DNA of 64,000 nt. Source: Nocardiopsis algeriensis. GTDB lineage: Bacteria; Actinomycetota; Actinomycetes; Streptosporangiales; Streptosporangiaceae. A program made the translations under genes and the position numbers. The stretch covers positions 116,575-180,574 of the forward strand of contig NZ_JACHJO010000002.1 of assembly GCF_014203695.1 (NCBI RefSeq). Reading direction: 5' to 3'. The first letter of the stretch is position 1. Each line of letters begins with the position of its first letter. Of this stretch, positions 1 to 8,966 are shown one piece after another. The notes beneath the pieces are model-generated. The model did no database searches. It was not told the DNA's origin and was given only the letters and a program-made list of their open reading frames with translations.

Positions 1-412
1 GGTCGGCGGGGACGGAGGCGGGCTCGCGGATCTCCAGCACCGGCTGGCTGGCTCGGATGGCCCGGGCGGGCCCCCAGGCCGGGGCGACCTGCTCCCAGAA
101 GTCGGTGACGGCATCGACCGGCCCGACGATCGAGGAGCAGCGCCGGCCGCGCCGGCGGGCGTGGTCGGCGAAGCTGCGGATCGCCGCCGGGCCGGCGTTG
201 ACGGGAACGAGGTTGGCCCCGGAGTAGCACAGGGCGGTGAGGCGCCCGCGCTCGACGTGGCCCCACACCTCGGCGGTGCGGGTGGCCGCTATCCCGGCCG
301 CCGACAGCCGCGAGGCGACGAACACGTTGCCCGCCGGGTCCCGGTCCAGGATGGCGCGTACCGCGTCCCGGTCCTGCTCCCCGAGAATCCGCAGCGGCGA
401 GGTTCGCAGCAT
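1..412 (-). CDS. GNAT-family acetyltransferase with DUF4081 N-terminal domain, partial
   Basis: The first 137 codons are present; the C-terminal acetyltransferase domain lies beyond the window edge. The start is ATG at 412, chosen because a GGGGGAG Shine-Dalgarno lies 5 nt upstream; an overlapping ATG at 417 opens another frame that is not protein-like. The visible part (MLRTSPLRILGEQDRDAV..., DPAGNVFVASRL) matches my recollection of the DUF4081 domain that precedes a GNAT fold in actinobacteria. In Streptomyces this gene directly follows ispG. Here it has the same strand as ispG but is separated from it by about 7 kb. Substrate unknown. It starts 45 bp after the stop of the upstream secreted hydrolase and may be co-transcribed with it. 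Confidence 0.75.
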   Translation of the reverse strand, partial: MLRTSPLRILGEQDRDAVRAILDRDPAGNVFVASRLSAAGIAATRTAEVWGHVERGRLTALCYSGANLVPVNAGPAAIRSFADHARRRGRRCSSIVGPVDAVTDFWEQVAPAWGPARAIRASQPVLEIREPASVPAD

Positions 413-457
413 CGCATCTCCCCCATCTGGCCGGCGTCTTCCCAGCCTACGCGAACG

Positions 458-2101
458 CTACCCGGACACCCCGGACTTTTCGGGGTGTTCCGCCCCGAGA
501 GGCCCGAAGTTCTCCGCCATCCTCCCAGGTGCGTCCTGCGAGTCGGTCGGCCGCGGTTCCGGGCGGGCCTCGCACGAGAGGTCGGCACCCTCTCCCCCGC
601 GCCGCACCGGCAGCCTGCCCTCCAGCAGGTAGGCGGAGACCACCGCGTCGACGCACGTGTTCCCTGTGAGCGAGACACCGTGGCTGCGGCCGCCCTCCTC
701 GACGACCAGGACCGATCCCGGCAGGCGCTCGCGCAGGGCGAGGGCCCCCTCGACCGGGGTGGCGCCGTCACCGGTGGCGTGGACGATCAGCGCGTCCCCG
801 GTGTGGGCCCGGTGTTCGCCGGCGCCGTCGCCGACCTGGAACCAGGGCCCGGCCTGCGCCTGCCAGAAGGCGCACGGGGCGTTGTACCAGATGTTGTGCC
901 ACCCCATGAAGGGTGCCCGGTCGTGGACCGCCTCGGCGTCGGCGCGCCAGCGGTCCCAGCCCCCGGGCCAGGGGGCGTCGGTGCACTGGACCGCGAGGTA
1001 ACCGCCGTAGGCGTTGTCGGTGCCGGTGTCGGGCTGCTCCCCGTAGGCCTCGTGCAGGGCCAGGAGAGGGGCAGGGTCTCCCCGCGTGATCCAGGCGGAC
1101 AGGGCATCGGCCACGGACAGCCAGGCCTGCCCGCTGTAGGCGGTGACGATGGCGACACCCTCCAGTTCGGTGGGCCCGACGGTGGACCCGATCGGCTCCG
1201 AGGCCAGTTCGGCGCGCAGGTCCTGGTAGGCCTTCGCCACCTCCTCCTCGGTGGCGCCCAGGCCGTAGGTTCCGTCGTGGCGGGCCGTCCAGGCGAAGAA
1301 GCTCCGGGCCGCGCGGTCCAGGGCCCGGCTCTGCCGGAGGTTGCTCTCGTACCAGGGGGTGTCGGGGTCGACGGCGCTGTCCAGGACCAGGGCGCGGACC
1401 CGGCCGGGGTGGAGCGCGGAGTAGACGGTGCCGAGGTAGCTGCCGTAGGAGTAGCCGAGGTAGTCGATGCGTTCGAGGCCGAGGGCGGCCCGGACGGCGT
1501 CCATGTCGCGGGCGGTGTCCTCGGTGCGGACGTGTTCGAGGAGGGGGCCCGTGTTCTCCGCGCACGCGGCGGCGTGTTTCTCGGCCCGGGCGCGCAGGGC
1601 CGCCTCGGCCTCCTCCCCGGCCGGGACCGTGTCGGGGCGGACCGGGGCGAAGTGGCCGGGGTCGCAGGAGATCGAGGGGGTGGAGGCCCCGGTGCCGCGC
1701 GGGTCGAAGGCGACGACGTCGTAGACCTCGCGCAGCTCCGGCGGCATGCGGGCGTGGGTGTGGGAGGCCCAGAGGCGGCCGGGGCTGCCCGGACCTCCGG
1801 GATTGACCAGGAGCGTGTGCTCGGCCCTGTCCGTGGCGCGAACGCGGGACAGGGCGATCCGCACCGTGTCCCCGAGGGCGCGGTCGCCGTCTCCGCCGGG
1901 GGTGTGCGCCATGGGGACGGTGAGGGCGGCGCACTCCAGGACCTCGTCCCCGACCGGGTCGATGTCCTCGCAGGGCAGCCACTCGAGTGTGCCCTGGTCG
2001 GTGCGCAGGGCCTCGGCGGCGCCCTCCGCCTGCGCGGGCGCCGCCCACAGGGAGACCAGCATCACCCCGGCCGACAGCGCGGCCGGTCCCCGTACTCCCA
2101 C
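458..2101 (-). CDS. Secreted alpha/beta hydrolase, tripeptidyl aminopeptidase (TAP)-like
   Basis: 547 aa, predicted secreted peptidase of the alpha/beta-hydrolase fold. The GTG start at 2101 is chosen because GGGGGAG lies 7 nt upstream and a short signal peptide follows (hydrophobic stretch to about residue 22, APAQA cleavage region). The nucleophile elbow GYSYGS puts the catalytic Ser at residue 218. The oxyanion region is NPGGPG (100-105). The TAP-like C-terminal domain carries TGDGATP (probable Asp) and RSHG (probable His). The family removes tripeptides from the N-terminus of exported proteins or peptides. Reading the frame further upstream would run antisense through the Lrp gene, so I reject a longer protein. 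It probably reads through into the acetyltransferase gene, 45 bp downstream. Confidence 0.85.
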   Translation of the reverse strand: MGVRGPAALSAGVMLVSLWAAPAQAEGAAEALRTDQGTLEWLPCEDIDPVGDEVLECAALTVPMAHTPGGDGDRALGDTVRIALSRVRATDRAEHTLLVNPGGPGSPGRLWASHTHARMPPELREVYDVVAFDPRGTGASTPSISCDPGHFAPVRPDTVPAGEEAEAALRARAEKHAAACAENTGPLLEHVRTEDTARDMDAVRAALGLERIDYLGYSYGSYLGTVYSALHPGRVRALVLDSAVDPDTPWYESNLRQSRALDRAARSFFAWTARHDGTYGLGATEEEVAKAYQDLRAELASEPIGSTVGPTELEGVAIVTAYSGQAWLSVADALSAWITRGDPAPLLALHEAYGEQPDTGTDNAYGGYLAVQCTDAPWPGGWDRWRADAEAVHDRAPFMGWHNIWYNAPCAFWQAQAGPWFQVGDGAGEHRAHTGDALIVHATGDGATPVEGALALRERLPGSVLVVEEGGRSHGVSLTGNTCVDAVVSAYLLEGRLPVRRGGEGADLSCEARPEPRPTDSQDAPGRMAENFGPLGAEHPEKSGVSG

Positions 2102-2233
2102 GTGCGCACTCCCCCGCCCCCTCGACGACTGCTCGTATTCTCCCCGCGACCGTGCGTGCCGGGAGAAGCGACACGGCGGCCCCGCCCGCCGATAGCATTG
2201 CCCTACCTGGCCAGAGACCAGCAAAGGGGCGCA

Positions 2234-2707
2234 ATGCGGCTTGATCGTGTCGATGAGCGGATCATCGCGATACTCGGCGCGGACGCGCGGACGAGCTTCG
2301 CCGAGATCGGCGGCCGGGTCGGACTCAGCCCCTCCGCGGTCAAGCGCCGTCTGGACCGCCTGGTGGAGTCGGGCGCCGTGCGCGGGTTCACCGTGGTGGT
2401 CGAACCGAAGGCCGTCGGATGGACCACCGAGGCCTTCATCGAGCTGTACTGCCGGGCCCGCACCTCTCCCTCCGAGATCCGCCAGGGCCTCGAGGGCTAC
2501 GCCGAGGTCACCTCCGCCTGTACGGTCACCGGGGACGCGGATGCCGTCGTGCAGGTACGTGCCCGCGACACCCAGCACCTGGAGCAGGTGATCGAGCGCA
2601 TCGGCGCCGAGCCGTTCGTGGTCCGCACGAAAAGCACCCTCGTGCTGTCGCGGCTGGTCGACCGGCCCGTCCTCGCGGGAGCCTCCGAGGTGTCCGGAAA
2701 CGGCTGA
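2234..2707 (+). CDS. Lrp/AsnC-family transcriptional regulator
   Basis: 157 aa. ATG at 2234 follows AAAGGGG. Residues about 4-50 form the AsnC-type helix-turn-helix (LSPSAVKRRLDRLVESG as recognition helix region). Residues 65-140 form the RAM ligand-binding domain with the typical TGDADAVVQV turn. Such regulators sense an amino acid and act as oligomers on spaced sites. The gene converges on davB and is the only regulator near the davB-davA-permease genes, so it is the best candidate to control them. Its ligand would then be lysine or a related amino acid, which is inference. It is divergent from the secreted peptidase, with 132 bp between the two starts. Confidence 0.9.
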   Translation: MRLDRVDERIIAILGADARTSFAEIGGRVGLSPSAVKRRLDRLVESGAVRGFTVVVEPKAVGWTTEAFIELYCRARTSPSEIRQGLEGYAEVTSACTVTGDADAVVQVRARDTQHLEQVIERIGAEPFVVRTKSTLVLSRLVDRPVLAGASEVSGNG

Positions 2708-2747
2708 GCTCCGGGCGCGTGAGGTTCGCTGGCACGCGCCCGGAGCT
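2707..2747 (+). terminator. Intrinsic-type terminator after the Lrp gene
   Basis: A perfect 15-bp inverted repeat (arms 2707-2721 and 2733-2747, starting AGCTCCGGGCG) with an 11-nt loop begins at the stop codon. There is no T-tract, as is common in high-GC actinobacteria. Confidence 0.75.
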
Positions 2748-2935
2748 GCCGGACCCTGCTCCTCGGGTCATTTCGCCGCGCGGCGGCCGGGCTCTCCCCT
2801 CCCGTGTCGGAGAAACGACGGGAGGGCCGGCCAGGGGATGAGCACTCCGCCTCGCGGAACTGCCGGATCGGCTTCCCGCAGAGGCGCCTGCTGCGCCGAG
2901 AGCGCGAAAGCATCCGAGGAGCAGGGCCCTTGGGG

Positions 2936-2954
2936 AGGAACCTTGTGGGTTCCT
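2936..2954 (-). terminator. Weak hairpin after davB
   Basis: AGGAACC and GGTTCCT form a 7-bp stem with a 5-nt loop, 27 bp past the davB stop. It is short, so termination here is only a possibility. Confidence 0.3.
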
Positions 2955-2980
2955 GGTCCGTGGGTCCCGACCTGCAGATC

Positions 2981-4693
2981 CTAGTTCTCCGGGAGGGCGA
3001 CCGGCGCCAGCTCGTCGAACAGGTCCCCGGGTCCGGGGTTGAGCGGGTCGGTCGCACCACCCAGGTGGTGCATCACGCCCCAGACCGCGTTGAGGGCGGT
3101 CTGCACCGCGCCCTCGGCCCATCCCGCGGTCCACGACACGTCGTCGCCGGCAAGGAACAGGCCGCGGTGGCGCTCGGGGAGCGAGTCCTGCCTGAAGTGG
3201 GTGAACAGGCGGCGCTGGTAGCGGTAGTGGCCGGGCAGATTGGCCTTGAAGGCGCCCATGAAGTAGGGCTCGTCCTCCCAGGAGACCGTGACCGGGTCGC
3301 CCGTGATGTGGGACCGGATGTCCACACCGGGATAGATCTTGCCGAGCGAGGAGAGCATGACCTCCATGCGCTCTCCGGCCGACAGGGGCAGCCATTTGAG
3401 TGCATCGTCACACCAGGTGTAGGACATGCAGATCGCCGCGGGGCCGTCCGGGTCGGGGCCCTCCAGGAGGTAGGTGCCCCGGGTCATCCGGTCGGTCAGG
3501 GTCATGCTCATGGTGTCGCGGCCGGTCTCGGGGTCCTTGTCCCGCCAGAACGCGCGGTCCACCGGCACGAACAGCTTCGAGGACTCCATGTAATGGGTGC
3601 GCTCGATCGCCGTCCAGTGGTCGATGGGCAGGAGTTCCTCGTCGCAGTCGACCTTGGAGAGCATCATCCAGCTCTGCGCGGTGAACACGGCCGCAGCGTA
3701 GGTGCGGGTGGAGCCGGAGGCGTCGGTGACCGTGATGTTCCCCGAGGGGGACCCCGGGGCCGCGGTGCGGCGCAGGGCAGTCACCGCCGGGCGGGGTCCG
3801 TCCCCGTGCAGCGAGGCCAGGGTGGTGCCCTGCGCCCAGTGGACGAGCTTGTCGGGGGCGTCCTCCCACAGGCGCAGCGGCAGCTGCTGGACGCCGCCGA
3901 CGATGCCCATGTGGTCGTCGTCGGCACCTGTGTAGGTGACGCGCAGGATCTCCAGGATGGAGTTGGGGAAGTCGGTGTCCCAGCCTCCGGTTCCGAAGCC
4001 CACCTGGCCGAAGATCTCGCGGTGCCGGAAGGAGGAGAAGGCAGGGGATTCGCACAGGAAGCCGTAGAAGGTCTGGTTGTCGAGCCGCTCGACGAGTGCG
4101 TTCCAGATCTCCTTCTGGGTGGCCGTGTCGCGCTCCCGGAGGGCTTTCTGCATCCGCGAGTGCTGGGCGCCCTCCTCCAGGGTCCGCTCCCAGGCGCGGG
4201 CCACCTCGCGGTAGACCTCGGGAAGGTCGTCCTGGGTGGTGGCGTAGTGGGTCTCGCCCTTGAGGTCGACCACCGTGCTCGGGGCGGCCGGGGAGAGCGG
4301 GTTGGGGAAGGGCGCCGCCCTCAGGCCCACGAGGTTCGCGTAGTGCCAGAAGGCGGTGGAGGACGGGGGGAAGCGCATGGCGCCCATCTCGGCGACCACC
4401 TCGTCGGGCAGCCCGGGGAAGCGCTCGGTCCGCAGGCGCCCGCCGATCCGGTCCGCCTCGTACACGACCGGCCGCAGGCCCATCTTCATCAGCTCGTAGG
4501 CGGTCACGATCCCCGAGAGTCCCCCGCCGATCACGGCGACCTCGGTGCCCAGCCGGTCGGCGGGCACCTGGCCCAGGCCCGCGGGGTGGGCCAGGTAGGC
4601 GTCGTAGGGGAACGGGAAGTCCGGACCGCACATGTTCAGCGGCGGTTCCTGCTCCTGCGCGGCACCGGCGGCCGTGGGCACGGCAGAGGTCAT
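2981..4693 (-). CDS. davB: Flavin-dependent L-lysine 2-monooxygenase-like protein (DavB family)
   Basis: 570 aa. ATG at 4693 follows GGGAGG with 6-7 nt spacing. The N-terminal Rossmann motif VIGGGLSG (54-61) with Glu79 binds FAD; the rest is the amine-oxidase fold. Blocks such as GPDFPFPYDAYLAHPAGLG, FGQVGFGTGGWDTDFPNS, RDKDPETGRD and AGDDVSWTAGW match my memory of Pseudomonas putida DavB nearly throughout. DavB oxidatively decarboxylates lysine to 5-aminovaleramide. The related tryptophan and phenylalanine 2-monooxygenases are alternatives, but they are less similar and the neighbours (DavA-like amidase, cationic amino-acid permease) favour lysine. Ala257 replaces the Cys known as Cys254 in the Pseudomonas enzyme, a position that influences oxidase versus monooxygenase activity. 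It lies 51 bp downstream of davA, so the two are probably one operon. Confidence 0.8.
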   Translation of the reverse strand: MTSAVPTAAGAAQEQEPPLNMCGPDFPFPYDAYLAHPAGLGQVPADRLGTEVAVIGGGLSGIVTAYELMKMGLRPVVYEADRIGGRLRTERFPGLPDEVVAEMGAMRFPPSSTAFWHYANLVGLRAAPFPNPLSPAAPSTVVDLKGETHYATTQDDLPEVYREVARAWERTLEEGAQHSRMQKALRERDTATQKEIWNALVERLDNQTFYGFLCESPAFSSFRHREIFGQVGFGTGGWDTDFPNSILEILRVTYTGADDDHMGIVGGVQQLPLRLWEDAPDKLVHWAQGTTLASLHGDGPRPAVTALRRTAAPGSPSGNITVTDASGSTRTYAAAVFTAQSWMMLSKVDCDEELLPIDHWTAIERTHYMESSKLFVPVDRAFWRDKDPETGRDTMSMTLTDRMTRGTYLLEGPDPDGPAAICMSYTWCDDALKWLPLSAGERMEVMLSSLGKIYPGVDIRSHITGDPVTVSWEDEPYFMGAFKANLPGHYRYQRRLFTHFRQDSLPERHRGLFLAGDDVSWTAGWAEGAVQTALNAVWGVMHHLGGATDPLNPGPGDLFDELAPVALPEN

Positions 4694-4744
4694 GGGGTTC
4701 CTCCCGGAGGTGGCTGGGCGAATGTTCTCGGGGCGGCGGAACGG

Positions 4745-5554
4745 TCAGAGCACGAGGCGCGTGTACACGGCGGGTCGGCGGTCGGCGAGATAGGACTGCT
4801 CGCGGCGGGCGCGGGCGACCGCGTCCGGGTCGACGTCGCCGATCAGGAGTTCCTCGCCGGGGCCGGCCCGCAGCGTCTCGGAGCCGTCGGGCGCCACGAG
4901 GGTGCTCAGGCCCGCGTAGCGCAGGTCCCCCTCGGTGTCGCAGCGGTTCACGTAGGCCACGTGGATCTGGTTCTCCAGGGCGCGTACGGGCACGACCTGT
5001 TCGGGGATCCGGGTGAAGGGCAGCATGAGAGCGGTGGGGACGAGGAGGAGCTCCGTCCCGGCCAGCGCGTGGGCGCGGACCGCCTCGGGGAACTCGACGT
5101 CGTAGCAGACGAGCAGGCCCAGGCGCACGCCGCAGAGGTCGGCCTGCACGACCGGCTCGTCGCCGGGGGTGAAGGATTCGCGGTCCAGGTCGCCGAAGAG
5201 GTGGGTCTTGCGGTAGGCGGCCAGTCGCTCCCCGGAGGAGTCCACGACCTGGACGGTGTTGTACACCGCCCCGTTCGCCCGCTCGGGGAAGCCGTAGGCC
5301 ACGGCGATGCCGTTCTCGCGGGCGATGGCGGAGACCGCCTCCGCCAGAGGGCCGTCCGCGGGCTCGGCGAGCCGGGCGGTGGCGGGGCCGATGTTGTAGC
5401 CGGTGAGGGACATCTCCGGGCCGGCGATCAGGTCGGCGCCGGCGTCGGCGGCGGCCCGGGCCCGCTCTGCGAGGCGGGACAGGGCGGAAGCGGTGTCGCC
5501 GCTGCGGCCGCAGCCCTGGTCCAGGGCCACCCGCAGGGGTCGTCGCGTGTGCAC
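4745..5554 (-). CDS. davA: Carbon-nitrogen hydrolase, probable 5-aminovaleramidase (DavA-like)
   Basis: 269 aa, a single nitrilase-superfamily domain of usual length. GTG at 5554 follows GAGGAGG with 7 nt spacing. The catalytic triad is visible: Glu47 (AGPEMSLTGYN), Lys116 (YRKTHLFGDLD) and Cys150 (LLVCYDVEFPE). The family hydrolyses amides. Sitting immediately upstream of the DavB-like gene, it is predicted to convert 5-aminovaleramide to 5-aminovalerate plus ammonia. If DavB instead used an aromatic amino acid, this enzyme would release the arylacetic acid. It is the first gene of the pair, with its own promoter region containing a pair of direct repeats. A terminator separates it from the permease gene upstream. 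Confidence 0.8.
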   Translation of the reverse strand: MHTRRPLRVALDQGCGRSGDTASALSRLAERARAAADAGADLIAGPEMSLTGYNIGPATARLAEPADGPLAEAVSAIARENGIAVAYGFPERANGAVYNTVQVVDSSGERLAAYRKTHLFGDLDRESFTPGDEPVVQADLCGVRLGLLVCYDVEFPEAVRAHALAGTELLLVPTALMLPFTRIPEQVVPVRALENQIHVAYVNRCDTEGDLRYAGLSTLVAPDGSETLRAGPGEELLIGDVDPDAVARARREQSYLADRRPAVYTRLVL

Positions 5555-5596
5555 GGCCGTGCCTCCTCTCCCGGGAACGTCGTCGCGGCCGTGTCC

Positions 5597-5682
5597 ACTC
5601 TAGGCGGCGAGAACCGTCGGAAAAGTGATCGGAGGACGTGGAACTTTGCGTATTTTCCTGGCTCTGACGTGGTTCTTTGCGT
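5597..5682 (-). promoter_or_regulatory. davA promoter region with two 17-bp direct repeats
   Basis: On the plus strand, GACGTGGAACTTTGCGT (5635-5651) and GACGTGGTTCTTTGCGT (5666-5682) differ at only two central bases. They start 31 bp apart, about three helical turns. A possible minus-strand -10 element TAGAGT lies at 5602-5597, 42 bp before the GTG. That places the repeats at roughly -50 and -85, where an activator would bind on one face of the DNA. The repeats are directly visible; the promoter and activator role are inferred. Confidence 0.5.
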
Positions 5683-5720
5683 TCCGCGTCTTTCTGTGAC
5701 CTCTCCCACGGCTCCGGACG

Positions 5721-5759
5721 CGACGAGGGGCCGGGAAGTCTCCCCCCGGCCCCTCGTCG
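5721..5759 (-). terminator. Terminator after the amino-acid permease gene
   Basis: A perfect 15-bp stem (5721-5735 with 5745-5759, arms CGACGAGGGGCCGGG and its complement) with a 9-nt loop lies 13 bp past the permease stop. Confidence 0.75.
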
Positions 5760-5772
5760 ACGCGGTGTGCGG

Positions 5773-7233
5773 TCAGACGCGCTCCAAGGCGGAGCGGCGC
5801 ATGCCGTAGCCGAAGTACACCGCGAAGCCCACCGCGAGCCAGGCCAGGAAGGCCAGCCAGACGCTCAGGGACATGCTGAACATCAGGAAGGCGCAGGCCA
5901 GCACACCCAGCACCGGGGTGACCGGGGCACCGGGAACGCGGAAGGCGCGCGGGAGGTCGGGACGGGTCCGGCGCAGCACCAGGACGGCCACGTTGACCAG
6001 CGCGAACGCGAAGAGCGTGCCGATGGAGGTGGCGTCGGCGAGCGGGCCCAGCGGCACCAGGGCGGCCAGCACCGCGATGACCAGAGAGGTGACGAGGGTA
6101 TTAATGCACGGGGTGCCCTTGGCGTCGACCTCGGAGAAGGCCGCGGGGATGAGGCCGTCGCGCGACATCGCGTACAGGATCCGCGTCTGGCTGTAGAGCA
6201 CCACCAGGACGACGCTGGCCAGGGCCAGAACCGCCCCCGCAGCGAAGACGACCGCCCACACCGGGGTCCCGGTGACCTTGGTCAGGATGCCGGCCAGGGA
6301 CGTCTCCCCGTCGGCGAAACCGGTCCAGTTGAACGCGCCGACCGCGGCGAACGCCACCAGGCAGTAGATCGCCGTCACCAGGATCATGGAGAACATGATG
6401 GCGCGCGGCAGGTCGCGCTGGGGGTTCCTTGCCTCCTCGCTCGCGGTGGAGACCGAGTCGAAGCCGATGTACGAGAAGAACAGGGTGGCGCCCGCGGCGC
6501 TGACGCCCGCCATGCCCATCGGCATGAAGGGGGCGAAGTTTCCCTCCTGGACGGCCGTGACCGCGATGGCCACGAACATCACGAGGATGGCGACCTTGAC
6601 CACCACCATGACCGCGTTGAGCCGGCTGCTCTCCCGCACCCCGCCGAGCAGGGCGAACATCGACAGCAGCACGACCGCGGCGGCGGGCAGGTTGACCAGG
6701 CCGCCCTCCATCGGCCCCGCCAGGAGGGCCTGCGGCAGGGACAGTCCGGTGGTGAGGTGGAGCAGCTCGTTGATGTACTCGCCCCAGCCGACGCCCACCG
6801 CCGCGACCGAGACGCCGTAGGTGAGCATCAGGCACCAGCCGCACACCCAGGCCATGAACTCGCCGATGGTGGCGTAGCTGTAGGAGTAGGCGGAGCCGGA
6901 GGCGGGGATCATGCCGGCCATCTCGGCGTAGGCCAGCGCGGAGAACAGCGCTGTCAGACCCGCGAGCACGAAGGACAGGATGACGGCGGGACCCGCGACG
7001 GGGACCGCCTCTCCCAGGACGACGAAGATACCGGTGCCCAGGGTCGCGCCGATCCCGATCATGGACAGCTGCCAGAACCCCATGTGCCGCTGGAGCCCGG
7101 TGCCCTCCGCCGCCTGGGTCTCGGCCACGAGCTCCTCCACCGGCTTGCGCCGGGTCAGGCGCTCCCGGATCGCGGGCGCACCTCCCCGGCCCCTGGACGC
7201 CGCGGCGTCCGCCGGGGTCTTCTGATCGACCAC
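5773..7233 (-). CDS. APC-superfamily cationic amino-acid permease
   Basis: 486 aa from a GTG at 7233 preceded by GAGGAGC; the frame stays open further upstream but loses protein character. It is a polytopic membrane protein. It carries the typical first-helix motif IGIGATLGTGIFVVLGEA and the SALAYAEMAGMIPASGSAYSYSYATIGEF block of the CAT subfamily, and ends in closely spaced hydrophobic segments. CAT members import lysine, arginine or other amino acids by proton symport. Being next to davAB on the same strand suggests lysine import for catabolism, although a terminator lies between them. Substrate is not proven by sequence. Confidence 0.85.
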   Translation of the reverse strand: MVDQKTPADAAASRGRGGAPAIRERLTRRKPVEELVAETQAAEGTGLQRHMGFWQLSMIGIGATLGTGIFVVLGEAVPVAGPAVILSFVLAGLTALFSALAYAEMAGMIPASGSAYSYSYATIGEFMAWVCGWCLMLTYGVSVAAVGVGWGEYINELLHLTTGLSLPQALLAGPMEGGLVNLPAAAVVLLSMFALLGGVRESSRLNAVMVVVKVAILVMFVAIAVTAVQEGNFAPFMPMGMAGVSAAGATLFFSYIGFDSVSTASEEARNPQRDLPRAIMFSMILVTAIYCLVAFAAVGAFNWTGFADGETSLAGILTKVTGTPVWAVVFAAGAVLALASVVLVVLYSQTRILYAMSRDGLIPAAFSEVDAKGTPCINTLVTSLVIAVLAALVPLGPLADATSIGTLFAFALVNVAVLVLRRTRPDLPRAFRVPGAPVTPVLGVLACAFLMFSMSLSVWLAFLAWLAVGFAVYFGYGMRRSALERV

Positions 7234-7585
7234 GTACTGCTCCTCGTCACTGCATGCGGATGCGCCGCGTAGCGGGGATCGCCCGATACGCGGACGCGGA
7301 CGCCCTCTCGGGGCCAGGCACAGACGGGCATTTTGTGTCTGTATCGACTCAAAAGTGCCCAGAGCAACGTTAATGGTGTTGTGTGGGCAACATGACCACT
7401 TTTTCTTGCGCCTCAGGCCCCTGGACGCCGAGAACGTGCACTGTGACGCACACATGCAGCGCCGACGTGAGAGAAGACACAAGGAGAAGAACCGGGACTC
7501 GGCACACGCCCGACCGGTGCGGGCGGCCGCGGACACACGAACGGCCGCGCCGAGGCGGCGCGGCCGAGGACGTGCGGGGATCGGG
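7234..7585. other. Intergenic region upstream of the permease
   Basis: No gene seen. The stretch 7325-7410 is poorer in GC than its surroundings and probably holds the permease promoter. It contains TGCCCA (7356-7361) and TGGGCA (7384-7389) as a spaced inverted repeat, and GTTG-N6-CAAC at 7378-7391. These are weak operator candidates. Part of the region is the 3' flank of ispG. Confidence 0.4.
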
Positions 7586-8740
<1,155 letters not shown>

Positions 8741-8929
8741 GCTTGATTCACCTCGTCTGCCGCCGGGGAAGGGGGCGGCACTTGAATTCGTCCGTTTTCG
8801 GGAAGGCGTCCGGCGGTACAGCGCACGGTGCCGCGATCGGGGAGCACCGGCTCGGCGGGGCTCGCCGCCGTTCCCGGGTCGCGAGCCCAGGTTACCTGGA
8901 GCGGGGACGGTCCCCGGCACCCCGGAGCT

Positions 8930-8965
8930 CCCCGGCCGGGAGGCGGGGCCGCCTCCCGGCCGGGG
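8930..8965 (-). terminator. Hairpin directly after rip
   Basis: A 17-bp inverted repeat (8930-8946 with 8949-8965, arm CCCCGGCCGGGAGGCGG) adjoins the rip stop codon at 8967. It is likely to end or attenuate the dxr-rip transcript before ispG. Confidence 0.7.
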
Positions 8966-8966
8966 C

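Noticed and set aside
161..2233. Long plus-strand open frame antisense to the secreted peptidase
   Set aside because: Low-complexity Gly/Val/Arg-rich translation, as expected opposite a GC-rich gene. The minus-strand frame has a signal peptide, catalytic triad and ribosome-binding site.
2981..5554. Tryptophan 2-monooxygenase plus indole-acetamide hydrolase (auxin pathway)
   Set aside because: The oxidase matches DavB more closely than IaaM as far as I can recall. The hydrolase is nitrilase-type, not the amidase-signature type of IaaH. The permease is of the cationic type. Tryptophan remains a possible side substrate.
2804..5809. 1001-codon plus-strand open frame across davB and davA
   Set aside because: It spans two real minus-strand genes and has no protein motif; it is an artefact of GC-rich third positions.
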